From Cristatella mucedo (lineage: Eukaryota; Bryozoa; Phylactolaemata; Cristatellidae), in contig WPIO01000019.1 in the NCBI GenBank assembly GCA_009760855.2, forward strand, positions 310,001 to 374,000: 64,000 nucleotides of DNA, written 5' to 3'. Of this stretch, positions 45,930-56,760 are shown piece by piece. Under the pieces are notes generated by a model. That model searched no databases. It saw only the letters and a list, made by a program, of their open reading frames with translations, and was not told the DNA's origin. A program made the translations under genes and the position numbers. How positions within the stretch are numbered: position 1 is the stretch's first letter; each line of letters begins with the position of its first letter.

Positions 45930-48400
45930 AGTCTATTTTTAATTGACCGTTATAGTATTCCGTTTTTTCTCGTGCCGCTGCCGTCGACTGCCGAGCATCA
46001 CCCTCAAATATTGGTTCGCCATTGGTTGAAAGGATGAGGTTGCACTCGTGATACAGCTCACTGAAATACGCTAGAAAAATTTGATCTCTCACCAGCTTTG
46101 TTTGCGATTGCAATGGACAATCATAGATTGCTTTATTGCCTCAGGCAGTTATCGTCGATTGTCATCCATTGCTTAACGTTGAACAAGCAAAATGACAGTA
46201 CATGCGCTCACAGTGAGCTTTATATGGTAGGATAACTGCAAAACTCCAACTGCCGATTTCCAGAAAGTTTGAAACTGATTGTGGGATAGGCCAGGCCATT
46301 ACCACTGACTGCCCTGTATTGCCCTCGAGTGTGCCTTTGTCGATTGTTTGAAAGGATGTGACTGCACTGTTAATGCAATGTAGTGCAATACCCAAGGAAA
46401 CTTAGCTTCTCTCTGCAACTGCCGATCCATTTGTAACGGGCGATTGTGGACTGGCATATTTTCCCGGGCCATTGCCGTCGATTCCCATGCATTGCATACA
46501 TTGAACGCTCACATTGCATGAACATTGTTAGTACACACATGTACATGTTGACTGGAATGAGAGTTGCAGTTTATTACAGCGAATCTTGACCATTTTCCAC
46601 GAATTTTGCTATTGGCCCTAACTATTGCTGTGGATTGGCGTGCATTGCTGATATTAACGAGCAAAGCCCCTTACAAACGCCACGGTTTTACTTTGGACGC
46701 AGTGAAATGTTTTATGTAATGACAAGTGGGGCTTCGAACTGCCAGTTTCTCGTCGATTCGATGAAAATTAGGGTATTGGCCGAGCAATAGCTGCCGATTG
46801 TCATTCATTGCTCGTGATCGTACGTGCTCAATTTTTTGAAAGGATGTGATTGCACTTTAAACGCAGTAGGCTGTGACAGGTAAAATATATTTGATCTTGG
46901 CCCAGTCATTTTCCAGTGAGTTTCGATAGATCATCATGAATTGCCGTATTTGCCCCGGCCATTTCCGTCGATTGCCATGGAAAGCCCAAGATTTACCAGT
47001 CGGAGCTGGTTGAAAGGGTGAAAAGTATATTCGTGCTGTGTGAGAAGTTACATTGAATGAGAATTGGAGCAGGTGCAGCCGCTTTGTCATCGATTTGCCA
47101 CGGATTGCAATATCGGTCCGTGCCATTGCTGTCGATTGCCGTCCATTGTTGATAATAGACGTTAAAAATAGCATGAAAATCCTACGATTTTAATTTTAGG
47201 ATTAAGAAATGTGAAATGCAATGACAATGGGCACTTCATGCAGCCAATTTCCGGTCGACTAGCCATAGATTGTTGCGGATTGCTGCTTCGAGCCGAACCG
47301 TTGCCGTAGATTGCCATGCATTTCCCGAGATTGTACAAGCACAATTGCTTAAAATTATGTGGTTGACTTTACCCAGTGTGCTTTGTAGCACTCATTCAAA
47401 ATTGGAGCATTACCGAACTTATTTCAGGGAGATTTGATTCAGATTGATGTAGGTTGCCGTATTGGCCCTGACCATTGCAGTCGATTGTAGTGCATCACTG
47501 ACAAATAGTTGAGGTTATTGTAGTGAAATTGTGCGATTACAAAAAAAACGAAGATTATAGCAACGTGCAATTACTTTTACAACTTCAAGTGTACATATTT
47601 TGGTCGTTTTGGGGCGGGTTGTGGTGAATTGACTTACTAGCCCGGGCAGTTACACTCGATTGCAGTGCATTGCTGCAAAATAATTGAGGCAATTACAGTG
47701 AATTTTTGCGAGTACACAATAACCAATGAGTAGAGCATTGTAAAATAAGAATCAGAGCTTCTAGTTTATGCATTCTGATCGCTGTGCGGTGAATTGCAAC
47801 GAATTTCGGCGGAGTGATGTGATTTGTGTAATATGACAGGGCCGTTGCAGTCTATTGTAATTTGCACGAGAACGCCTGTGCCCAGTGTAGGGAAATTTGT
47901 GGGTGCAAAATGAACTGAGTCTATTCCTAGATGCAATGTCAATAAGTGCTTAGCGATGGCGATTTGAGTATGACTTGCAGAGGAACAGAGTGGATTATGG
48001 TAGTTTTCCTGGTCATTTCAGAGGACTGCCGCCCATTGCCCCAGTGCAAAGATGCATTTTTTTTATTTTACTTGGTTTTGCACACAGCATGTTGCACTTT
48101 AATGTGCAATCAAAACTGGAGCTCGGTGCCATCTATTTTGGTAGTGTATGCAATGGATTTGGAGGATTAAAGTGGATTGCCATATTGGCACGAGCTACTG
48201 CAGTCGAACGCAGCACATTGTACAAGAACGGCAGTGCCAATGCAAGTGAAATTTTTGCAAGTGCAATTTTCGCGCAGTTAGTTGTGATATGCAAAAAGAC
48301 AGAGCTTTTCGAATAAGATTTCTTTTTTTGGCGGTGGAATGCATAGAATTAAGGTGGATTGCTGTGGATTGTGGTACTTCGTCGAACATTTGAATCTCAA
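45930..48400 (+). repeat. Degenerate tandem (satellite-like) array, period about 170 bp
   Basis: A core resembling GCCATTGCCGTCGATTGC plus a following TGCATTG recurs at about 45978, 46147, 46298, 46471, 46624, 46787, 46961, 47124, 47300, 47473, 47649, 47843, 48014 and 48196. The mean spacing is 171 bp (range 151-194). Before the core there is often a GTATTGGCCC or CCGGGCC segment. Monomers are strongly diverged. The short open frames here have no significance. Confidence 0.75.
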
Positions 48401-49560
48401 TTCCTTGATAGAGAATTACTCCGGCAATGAAACCGGGAAACCACAGGATTTAGAGACACTGATTTGGATACAATTACTTGCTAGGAAGTTGAAAACGAAG
48501 GCGAATGCTTTTTATACCGCACGACGCAAAAGTCGTCGCCGGAGGCGAAGTCTAAAGAAGTGTTTGCTGTGCCGTGGCCCAGTCGAGTGTTCAGGAGTGA
48601 TATTCTCTATGCAAGAATGCTTCAAGTGGGCAATCACAATATCCAAGTGGCAGCCAACGACGTCGACCCACAGGCATATCTCTACGCATCCAAACACAGT
48701 GAGAGATCCGTTTTGGGGTACTTATAGCGGCCTTGGCGTAGTATCATGGCTCACAAGCATACTTTTGAGCACTGCTGTCGGTCTTGAGATTCGGAAGAGT
48801 GATCCGTGAGATCGACGAGCGTGAATAGGGCTGCTGGCCGGCGATCATTGGATGCAGAAGAATTCACTGGGTAAACCCACCGAATCTTCCTGTGGGAACC
48901 AGGCAAAAGAGCGAGCGATGCCTGAGGTGCCTGCAATTGGAATGGCAGAAGAGCTAAGGGCAGCTCAAGGTACCAAGACTAACGTTGGCTGTTTACTATA
49001 AGTGCAATGAGTTATGGATTTTAGTGCTCTGCAATTCCCTTAGCCATCGTATGTTGAGCTGGTCTGCCGTATTCCAATGGATTGCCTCATTTTGAAAGTT
49101 CAGATTGCCCCTACAGTAAGAGGTTCACAAACTTGGATGGCAGAAATATGATGTTCAGCGATTGACGGATGCTGTAGCCATATAGAAACAGTCATCAGCC
49201 AGACCAATAGCCTTGGGCCACCAAAAAAACTGCTGACGATCGTGAGCACATAGGCGACGTGGTAAAAGTGCAGAACAGGGCCGACGATCGAAGTAATCCA
49301 TGAATTTAATTGATACGAGCGTGTCGGAAACTAAACTACTTGAACTCGGGTGCAGCTAGCCACCCTGGTGGCACGTTTCATTGAATGCAACGTCGATTCC
49401 ACCAAGCTGTCAGATGAATTCCCGTCGGAACACGAGGCGCTAGTAGCGATCAGACTTTGTCAGTTGCCCGGGGAAGTGCATATATAGTTTATCGAATCTA
49501 CTACGGCCGAGGGCGCTGGAAACGTAGGTAGCTCGGCCAGTAAGGGCTATCGTAGCCGGT
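48339..49560 (+). other. Unassigned stretch with a 156-codon frame
   Basis: A frame at 48339-48809 overlaps the end of the satellite array and continues into GC-richer DNA; it has a basic run RRKSRRRRRSLKKC and otherwise no known feature. A further 44-codon protein-like stretch at about 49365-49490 (containing EHEALVAIRLCQLPGE) might be a decayed retroelement piece. I cannot assign either. Confidence 0.25.
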
Positions 49561-49670
49561 AAGGTAGTCCCATATTAACGCCCCCTGCTGTCGAAAGTTT
49601 TTTGGGGCAAAAGCAATTTCCTAGGCTACAGACGGCGTGACTCCACACCCAGGATGCACAAGTTGGGTTC

Positions 49671-49838
49671 ATAATAATGCACTTGATAAAGCACCCTCAG
49701 AGAACTCAATCCCTTTCTAGGTGCTTTACATTTTCTGCAAAGGGAAACATGATTGAATGGTGAGTAGTATCATGCTTGATAGACAACGAATAACACGGTT
49801 ATGGGTGACATGCACAGGGTCAGCATGCAAGTGTGGGT
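49671..49838 (-). mobile_element. LINE-A copy A7, 3' end only
   Basis: Reverse-orientation 3' end with a short (AAT) tail, the stem-loop (about 49690-49731) and the CATGCACAGGGTCAGCATGC block. The stem differs from A1 by paired changes: one arm has GCACC, the other GGTGC. Confidence 0.8.
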
Positions 49839-49989
49839 TCGTGATTACCCGTATTCTTATAAGTGACGGATTAGTTTTTCCTAGTTTGTGGAATACTCAT
49901 CTTTTCCGACAGATGCAATGGGAACATTTTCGAGGTACTGGTCACAGAAAAAAAACTCGCCAGTGCCAACTTGTTAATAATAGTAATGT

Positions 49990-51060
49990 AGCGCCTTGCT
50001 GGCATTGGCTGAATGTTGGGGCGAACAAGAGCTGTTCGGCGGCGGCCTTGAGCTCGCCTTTGTCCTGGAGCAGTGAGCCAGTGGAGCTCCAGTGTGGTTA
50101 GAAAGCAAGAGCTCAAGAGCCAGCTAGGAAGCTCTGAGACCAGCGGTGGTGATTCGGCCTTTAGAATTGGTCCGATACCTGCGGGAGCTGCTGATTGATG
50201 TTGGCTGGCCTGTTAGCCACCGCCATCACTCTGTCCAAAGAGAATCGTCTGGAACCCATTCGCCATTCAAGCTGGACAGAGGTGCCATTCCATTGGCCTA
50301 GTGACGGTATTAATTCCTTACTGTAATGGGCCAAGGTGTTGGGCCCAAGACCACCAAGCTCTTGCCCAATTGTCTCAGCTAAGTATTTGAGAGTCGAGCG
50401 ACGCTCGCTCTGGGTCTCTTAGTCTTTTGTCATTTGTGCGGCTCCGCGCTTCAACGCCGTCGGACTCGTTTCTCTGAAAGCGAGGGAGGAGGGCGGGCTG
50501 TTCACCTGCGATTGACGGAAAAGGAGATACAGCGCTTGGTTTTGGTGGACTCCACCGAATACGGTCGTTTCGCGCCCGAGCTGGCGTTTTGTGTTTCTTT
50601 TGCTGGCATTTTGTGTTTCTTTGTGTGTGTGTGTGTGCGCTCGCACGTGGAATCGGCATGAGGATTTGGCGGTGCGAGCTAGACGTAGTTGGCGTGTGTG
50701 GAGTCCTAGTTCTCCGGTTAGGGTTAAGGCTCGGGTTCTGGCTCTGTCTATTTGGGTCTTTCCCCATTACAGACGTAAGTAGATTTAGTGTGGAGACGTA
50801 TTCTCTCCGCAAGAGTGTTGGTGCTGTTGAGAGAGTGCGAGGAGTGTGGGGATAAAACTGAGCTAGACGCTCAGCGACTTTGTGCACTTGCGAATAAAGC
50901 TCAGTAAAATCCCCTATTTGTGTATCGCGCTTTCCAATTCAGGCTGCGGACTCACGATCCCCTTTAGTAACGGTAAGCAGGTCAGCGCCTGAAACGCTCA
51001 TCTCGTGGCGGCCAGCGCGCACCGAACGGCAGTAGGAGTTAGGTTAGCCGCTGGGTAAGC
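49990..51060. other. GC-rich island with a polyadenylation signal (possible LTR-like element)
   Basis: CpG-rich, with GCGAATAAAGC at about 50892 followed within about 60 bp by a CCCCTTTAGTAACG end-like sequence. A 170-codon open frame on the minus strand (50887-50375) is Ser/Thr/Pro/His-rich without motifs and is probably chance in GC-rich DNA. No coding domain or second LTR was found. Confidence 0.33.
50621..50638. repeat. (GT)n microsatellite
   Basis: About nine GT units inside a GC-rich island. Confidence 0.8.
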
Positions 51061-51096
51061 GACTGGTCAAGCCTATTCCGCCGAGCCTTCGGCGTT

Positions 51097-51525
51097 AAAA
51101 TAATAATACGTTTGTATAGCGCCTGCAGAGCCTTGGATCTCTCTCTCTATGCTTACAAATATTGCAGCAAAAACATTACAAAATGCTTAATTGAAGCATA
51201 GCAGTAGCTGGCATTGCTTGAGCAGGTACATGCACACAATGGACGAACTTCAAGACCCACCAGATGCTGTGATATTCAGGTGCGTTTTAAACTTCTATTA
51301 AATATCGTCGCATCAAGGGATGTGGTGACATTCGTCGAGCGTGAGTTTCAGGCTTTGGGAGCGTAATAATTAAAGGCACGGTCCTCCAGCGGTTTTGAGT
51401 TTCTTACGAGGTAAGGCTAAACAACTTAAGTCAGAACAGTGGGTTGCACGATTTTTCGCCTATCAAGGGAGTAGTTCTGCTGGGTAGGCTGGAGCCAGAG
51501 AATGAAGGGACCTAAAAGAAACTCT
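51097..51525 (-). mobile_element. LINE-A-related copy A9 (divergent subfamily)
   Basis: An (AAT) tail and weak stem-loop at 51097-51170, followed in reverse orientation by the 3' region and the ORF end (CAGGCTTTGGGAGCGTA, GGCTGGAGCCAGAGAATGAAGG, GACCTAAAAG). Much more diverged than A7 or A5; the terminal hairpin arms are imperfect. Confidence 0.65.
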
Positions 51526-51899
51526 AACGAAACTCAGACTCAAAAATTATGTAGCTTACCAAGAACTGCTGTTAGAGAGCCATGGTGGCATCAGTTGTAG
51601 GCCCGCCTCAGTTGTAGCAGCAAGGCTGTGCCGCTGCTCTGACTGCCGGACACTCGCTAGAGTTTGGGGGTAATATGCAGCCGAGTTGAAGAGTCGAGGC
51701 CTTGTCTCCGTTGTGGAAACGAGTGTGTTGTCATCACAAATCGCCATGGGATATGTGCGCCTTTGAGAATCCCCTTGAGATCTAGACGTCGAGCGCCCCG
51801 AGTGCATGCTTCGAGCAGAGGCAGCATTTCAGTCCGGTCGGTTGTCTAGCATAGCCTGCTTTCACGTTGTTATAGCTCTCGTACTTCAGCCATCGCCTA

Positions 51900-52080
51900 G
51901 TGAGCCGTAATGGCTCACTAGGTAAGGCGGTTGCTTTTCACGAACTCGGCCCCGAGGTCGTGGGCTCGAATCCTACAGTGGGCGATCCTTTATCGCCACT
52001 GCAAGCGGTGGTGATAGCAGGAAAGGCTCTACTGTCGCTATAAAAAACAGGCTGTTAAATCAGCTAGCATTAATTTATCT
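51900..52080 (+). mobile_element. tRNA-derived SINE, copy S2
   Basis: A box GGCTCACTAGGTAAGGCGG, B box GGGCTCGAATCCTAC, then AGTGGGCGATCCTTTATCGC, a GGTGGTGATAGCAGG block, GGCTCTACTGTCGCTATA and AGGCTGTTAAATCAGCTA, with an ATTTATCTATTTAT tail. The best-preserved copy; S1 confirms the element's extent. Confidence 0.75.
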
Positions 52081-52334
52081 ATTTATCCCCGATTGGAATG
52101 CGGGAAGCGAGCGCTGACATTGCTCAGATTCAAATGAGCGGTGGAGCTAGTAGCTACACGAGGCGTCGACTGAGGCGGCGTCGCACCCTGGGTTTCGGTT
52201 CGCAAAAAGGCCTCCAGCATTATGTCTGCCAATGTCGCTCATGCATGGATGCCAAAACGGCAGAAGGATTGATCAGCGAGATTATAACAGATATTCAGCT
52301 TTGTTATTCATGTATTCAGATATTATTCGTGATT

Positions 52335-53905
52335 CCTACAGTAGCTCTGCTAGATCTGTCTGCCGTCTTCGACACCATTGATCACGAAGTTCTGCTTGAA
52401 CGATTGAGAACAACGATCGGTCTGGCAGACGAATCACCGGCATGGTTTAAATCAAACTTGTCTGATCGTCTTCAATCCGTGTCGTCTGGGGGTCAGGTCT
52501 CACACACGAGAAGGGTCACCTGTGGAGTCCCTCAAGGGTCTGTACTCGATCCCCTGCTGTTCTCCATTTATACACAACCAGTGGGAAAAGTGATTAAGCT
52601 GACCCACAAGGCCCGCCACGGCTTGGCTCCTTCGTACCTAGCTGAACTGCTGCATTAGTTTCAGCCTGTTCGCCCCTCAGGTCCTGTGTGGACCATACAT
52701 TAGCTGTTCCATTCCTCCGCTTATTGACCATTGGCGACAGAAGCTTTAGCTCAGCAGGTCCTAGACTGTAAAACTCGCTTCCACAATTCCTAAGCAACGA
52801 CAACTACTCTCCTACTGCCGACTATGGCACATCCTTTTCAGCGGTCCTGAGCTGCTACTTCTATGCTACTCACTACCTCAACTGCTCTCCTGACTCTGCT
52901 ATGCTTCGAAATTTCTCTTTGTTGCGTGAGACGAAGTCTGTTGGGTACCGAATGCATACCGAAAGCCGCTTAGGCTGTGAGTGTGTTATACGTTACTCGT
53001 TAGACGACCATATCAGCTCCACGGCCAAATCTGCCTATTTTCAGCTTCCTAATATTGCTTAATTCGGGTTGGTTTAGATAAGGATACCACATCTAAGTTG
53101 GTCCATGCATTCGTGACATCTCGTCTCGACTTCTGCAACTCACTGCTTACTGGCCTACCAGCATGTGCGATCAGGTGATTGCAGCTGGTGAAAAACTCTG
53201 CAGCTTGGCTTGTCTGTCGTGAGTGTCGCAGTTGCCACATTACTCCACTTCTCGTCGACCTGCACTGGCTACCAGTCAAGCAACGGATTGACTTTAAGGT
53301 TCTGTCACTCACTTTTAAGTCCCTTCATTCTATGGCTCCAGCCTATCTCTCCGACATACTCCCCTATCAGGCCAAGTATCGTACCACCGGCTTTTCGGAA
53401 TCCAACAGTCTGGAAATACCTCGTACAAACCTCAAATCCTTTGGAGACGTGCATTTAGTTCGTATGCTCCCAAAGCCTGGAACTCCCTCCCGACCTGCGT
53501 CAGAACATCCCCTGACCTGACCACATTTAAAAGGAACCTAAAAACATACCTATTAGGACAGCATTTAGTGGGTCCCTGTGATTCGTCCTTCACGTGCTTA
53601 TGCTTGCTGATACTGTGCATGCTGCCACTAACAATATTTGCATGCTGACCCTGTGCATGTCACACCTAACCATGTTATTCGTTTTGTTTGTTTTTCATGC
53701 ATGATTTTGCTTACCATTTAATTACATTTCTCTTTGCAGCAAATGTAAAGCGCCTAGAAAGAGATTAAGTTCTCTGAGGGCACTTTATCAAGTACCTTAT
53801 TAATATTATCATTAAAAAATTCTCCTGCGTAACACCCACATGGTGTTTATGACTTTGTGGAGTTACAGACTAAGATACATTATATTACATTGCATTACAT
53901 TAAGA
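52335..53905 (+). mobile_element. LINE-B copy B3, internally deleted and split by LINE-A copy A5
   Basis: Starts inside the RT (TVALLDLSAVFDTIDHEV) and keeps CGVPQGSVLDPLLFSIY. It then jumps at about 52597 from the KVIK codons straight to LTHKARHGLAPSYLAELLH, losing about 600 bp relative to B1 that include the YADD motif. It continues to about 52990, is interrupted by A5, and resumes at 53818 with the last 85 bp and the CATTA-type tail. The first half stays open for 186 codons, but only because of the deletion. Confidence 0.85.
52992..53815 (+). mobile_element. LINE-A copy A5, inserted into LINE-B copy B3
   Basis: 5' truncated copy starting at TCGTTAGACGACCATATCAG. Seen: C-terminal RT segment with a STAKSAYFQLP-like start, FCNSLLTGLPACAIR, CHITPLLVDLHWLPVKQ and SLHSMAPAYLSDILP with frameshifts, then the 3' region, stem-loop (53745-53788) and an (ATT)-like tail ending near 53812. 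It is flanked on both sides by LINE-B sequence: B3 stops at about 52990 and resumes at about 53818. Confidence 0.87.
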
Positions 53906-55209
53906 GAGCTAAGAATTGATTTTGCAATAATTTATGGCCATAGCCACATTCTAGACGATGTCCCACGACAACTATTCAGTGGTGCATCTGCAGTTGGTCT
54001 AGAAACGTGGGCTTATGTGAGTTCTAGGCTACTGATCCATTGGTGCTCGTCATGGCCGCTGTTGAAGACTTTTAGCCTCCTATTGGGGTCAAATATATGT
54101 GTCTTGCTATTGATATGGACTTGTTACGTGAAGTTGTGGGTTCTCATAGGGACTGTCGTGCTCTAGTGCAATTGGCAACTCGGTGTGCATTGGAGCTGGA
54201 CATACACGTCGTTACCGTTCTAACAGAATAGATAAAACTTTAAGCCGGAGTATAGCCCCGGTTGAAACGCCCCAGTCAACTTTATAACCCGGAAGTCTAT
54301 TAAGGCATAGGCTAACCCTCTCAGCGAAATTATAGCCCGTCATAATAGTAGTTTTGAGCGATACACACGTCAATCTTTGCGTGATGGCTCACAAATACAT
54401 TCGGGCGCCGACCATGGCAACTAACTCTCTGCTCTCCCCCGTTATAGTCTTAAGGCACTCATCACTCCAATCTCTCACCTGCCTACTCTTTTCTACATAT
54501 TGTCTCTTAAGTCGGAACGTTGGCTGCCCTATTCGCAATTAAAGCGTTCAGGCTCTATGTACACCGTAGAAAAACTCTTCAGCATGCCAATGCGCCTAGT
54601 CAATGTGACTCTGGGTCTTTAAAGACGGCTAAGCATGTACGAACGGCTTATTTCTACGTGGACCTCAATTTAATAAATATTCTTACTAACGCGATTTAAT
54701 AAATACTCTTGCAATTACGATTCACTTTCTTATTGTAAGGGCATCTGCCACTGTCGCCCTTCTGGTACGCAGTTTTTGCTGTTCGGTCTAAAAAAATCCA
54801 CAAAACCGAAAGTTTGTTTTTCTTTTCCTTCAGATTGTATATGTCGTCTTGATTCGACTTGTACGTGTTCCATATTTCAAATTAAAGAGCGTCTGTGATT
54901 GACTCTTCTGCTCAGAATGACAAAGGCTCAGGAAGTCACTTCCACACTAGCTTTTGCAAGTGTGTAAGCCTGTAACGATGCCGCTTCAGGCACTGTAAAT
55001 TATGTTAATAGGACCAGAGCCACACATTTTAAGGAGTAATCTCCCGTGTATAATCTGATGTCCTCAATAGCTGCTCCTTACGCTGTCGTGTAAACGTTGG
55101 ACTTTCATGTGTCGTTCAGAACTAAACAAACGTGATCGGTTCCACTATTATAATCTTCAATACTGATAGTAGCATAGACTATAGGTGACGCTCCCGAATT
55201 AGCTTCGAC
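53906..55209. other. No recognised feature
   Basis: A+T-rich DNA between LINE-B B3 and the 68-bp repeat. A short direct repeat ATTTAATAAATA occurs at 54669 and 54695. Confidence 0.4.
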
Positions 55210-55350
55210 GTGATTGGAATTTTTGCGTTTCGGGATTAAGTTAAAATCTATTCAGAAAGTCTGTTGCGATGCGTGAATGATTGGCATTTTATGTTTTGGG
55301 ATTCAGTTAGTAAGCTAGTCCTAGATGCTGTTGCGATGCGTGAAATGTAC
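55210..55350. repeat. Two-copy tandem repeat, unit about 68 bp
   Basis: GATTGGAATTTTTGCGTTTC and GATTGGCATTTTATGTTTTG are 68 bp apart, each followed by GGGATT(A/C)AGTTA; GTTGCGATGCGTGAA also recurs 69 bp apart (55262 and 55331). Confidence 0.6.
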
Positions 55351-55399
55351 ACATCAAACATGGAGATTTGTTTTAAGTGCTGATAACCCAGCATAGCTC

Positions 55400-55580
55400 A
55401 GTCTCTTTATTGCGACGGGTCTTAGCCAGGAGCTAAAGTGCTGGCTCTTCACGACCCATTTGTGGTTTCGAGTTTTATAATCAATGAACCTTTATTGACA
55501 ACTACAGGTGATGGTGAAAACGTGAAGGCTCTTCTGCTGCTATATAAAATGAGGCTGTTAAATCAGCTTACAGTTTAGAT
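55400..55580 (+). mobile_element. SINE relic S3
   Basis: A decayed head (GTCTTAGCCAGGAGCTAAAG, TGGTTTCGAGTTTT as B box) followed by the body (CAGGTGATGGTG, GGCTCTTCTGCTGCTATA, AGGCTGTTAAATCAGCT). Confidence 0.6.
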
Positions 55581-55782
55581 GCTGCTAACTAAGGGAGATA
55601 AAAGGACGGAAATCCTAAATGGATGCTGCATTTGGTTTACATTTTTTTTAGTAACAACCCGAAAACGTGCCCACTTTCATTTTTCAGACTGGGAAAGTCT
55701 GTTCGTGGTCCAAAAATTTGACTTTGCGTCAAAAAATACATAGCAACAACAGAACATGAAAGAACGCCGGTAACGAATTCTA

Positions 55783-55860
55783 GCTGATTTAACAGCCTCT
55801 TTTGTATAGCGACAGAAGAGCCTTTAGAGTGTTTGTGAAAATGATCAAATAAGGCATAAG
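55783..55860 (-). mobile_element. SINE relic S4 (body only)
   Basis: AGCTGATTTAACAGCCTC, then ATAGCGACAGAAGAGCCTTT on the plus strand is the SINE 3' body in reverse; the tRNA-like head is missing. Confidence 0.6.
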
Positions 55861-56084
55861 AAGTGACAAGTGATTTCCTTAGAGATGTTACTATTTATTC
55901 TAGTAATGACATCAATTGAAATAGTATACCTGGCTACTACAGAGTGGCCAACCTAAGGCACAAGGGTCGAAATCTTAATTGCATTTCTTTGAATAATGCT
56001 TTACGACGTGTAAGCGACGTTAAACCTCTGGGGATAACCGATACAAGGTGAGTGAGCGTAGAGTACTGTAATCTGAATGCAACG

Positions 56085-56250
56085 TTATTTCCAAATAGAA
56101 TTCCTGTTGAAGAAGTTAGCTGAACAGTCACGGCAGACAAGCCTAGCTGCTGAGTTTTGCACCAGCTGTCAGCGCCTGATTGCATATGCCGGTAAAGCAG
56201 CCAGCAATGAAATGAATGCCCCAACAAAAGTATTTGATAAACATGATAGG
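56085..56250 (-). mobile_element. LINE-A-like relic A11
   Basis: Reverse-orientation fragment matching the part around the QNSAARxVCR segment: CTAGCTGCTGAGTTTTGCACC and CGCCTGATTGCATATGC match the corresponding LINE-A positions. Short, without a tail. Confidence 0.6.
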
Positions 56251-56559
56251 CTTAGCCTTATGTCTCTTTAGTTAAAAATCTTCTGCGGCTTCAGGTTGGT
56301 CAACCAGTTCAGAGCAGTATTTTAGCTTGACCTGTTAGTCCCGCACCCCCCTCTGTGGATTGGCTCTTTCACATTACCTCGAAACCGCTTCGCCAGTTAA
56401 AGCGTCGTCGTGCTATAAAGTACCATTTTTACAGTTGTCAGTCGTTCCCTTCTTTTGTAAAGACCGTTAGCTGCATAAGTTTCATCTGCAAGTCCCGCAT
56501 TTCGGAACTCTGTTCTAAACAAACAAAGTATTTCGACGAGACTTTTCTCTGGCTGCGTT

Positions 56560-56760
56560 TTCCTGCAACTCTCATTACCCTTCCTGAGCTGCTGGTTCCG
56601 GGCTATTCACTTTTCAACCGTTCTTTAAACTCAGCTGTGCTTCTTAATTTCTATTGGTTGCACAAGGCAGGGTTATTCGCTTTTATGTTCATACCGAATA
56701 ATGGATAAGCTGTAAGTGCCTAATAGAAAACTGTACTGGACAACAACCGCGCGACTTTCG
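56560..56760 (+). mobile_element. LINE-B-like relic B5
   Basis: Diverged end of the LINE-B ORF: CTTCCTGAGCTGCTGGTTCC, CAGCTGTGCTTCTTAATTTC and CATACCGAATAATGGATAAGCTGTAAGTG parallel B1. Upstream sequence from about 56355 may belong to it but is too decayed to say. Confidence 0.5.

Noticed and set aside
45930..48400. CRISPR-like array from evenly spaced repeats
   Set aside because: The period is 171 bp with diverged units in a eukaryotic setting; it is satellite-like.
50375..50887. 170-codon minus-strand frame as a gene
   Set aside because: It lies in GC-rich DNA with overlapping frames on the other strand, is low-complexity Ser/Thr/Pro/His/Arg, and part of it is the translated (GT)n repeat.
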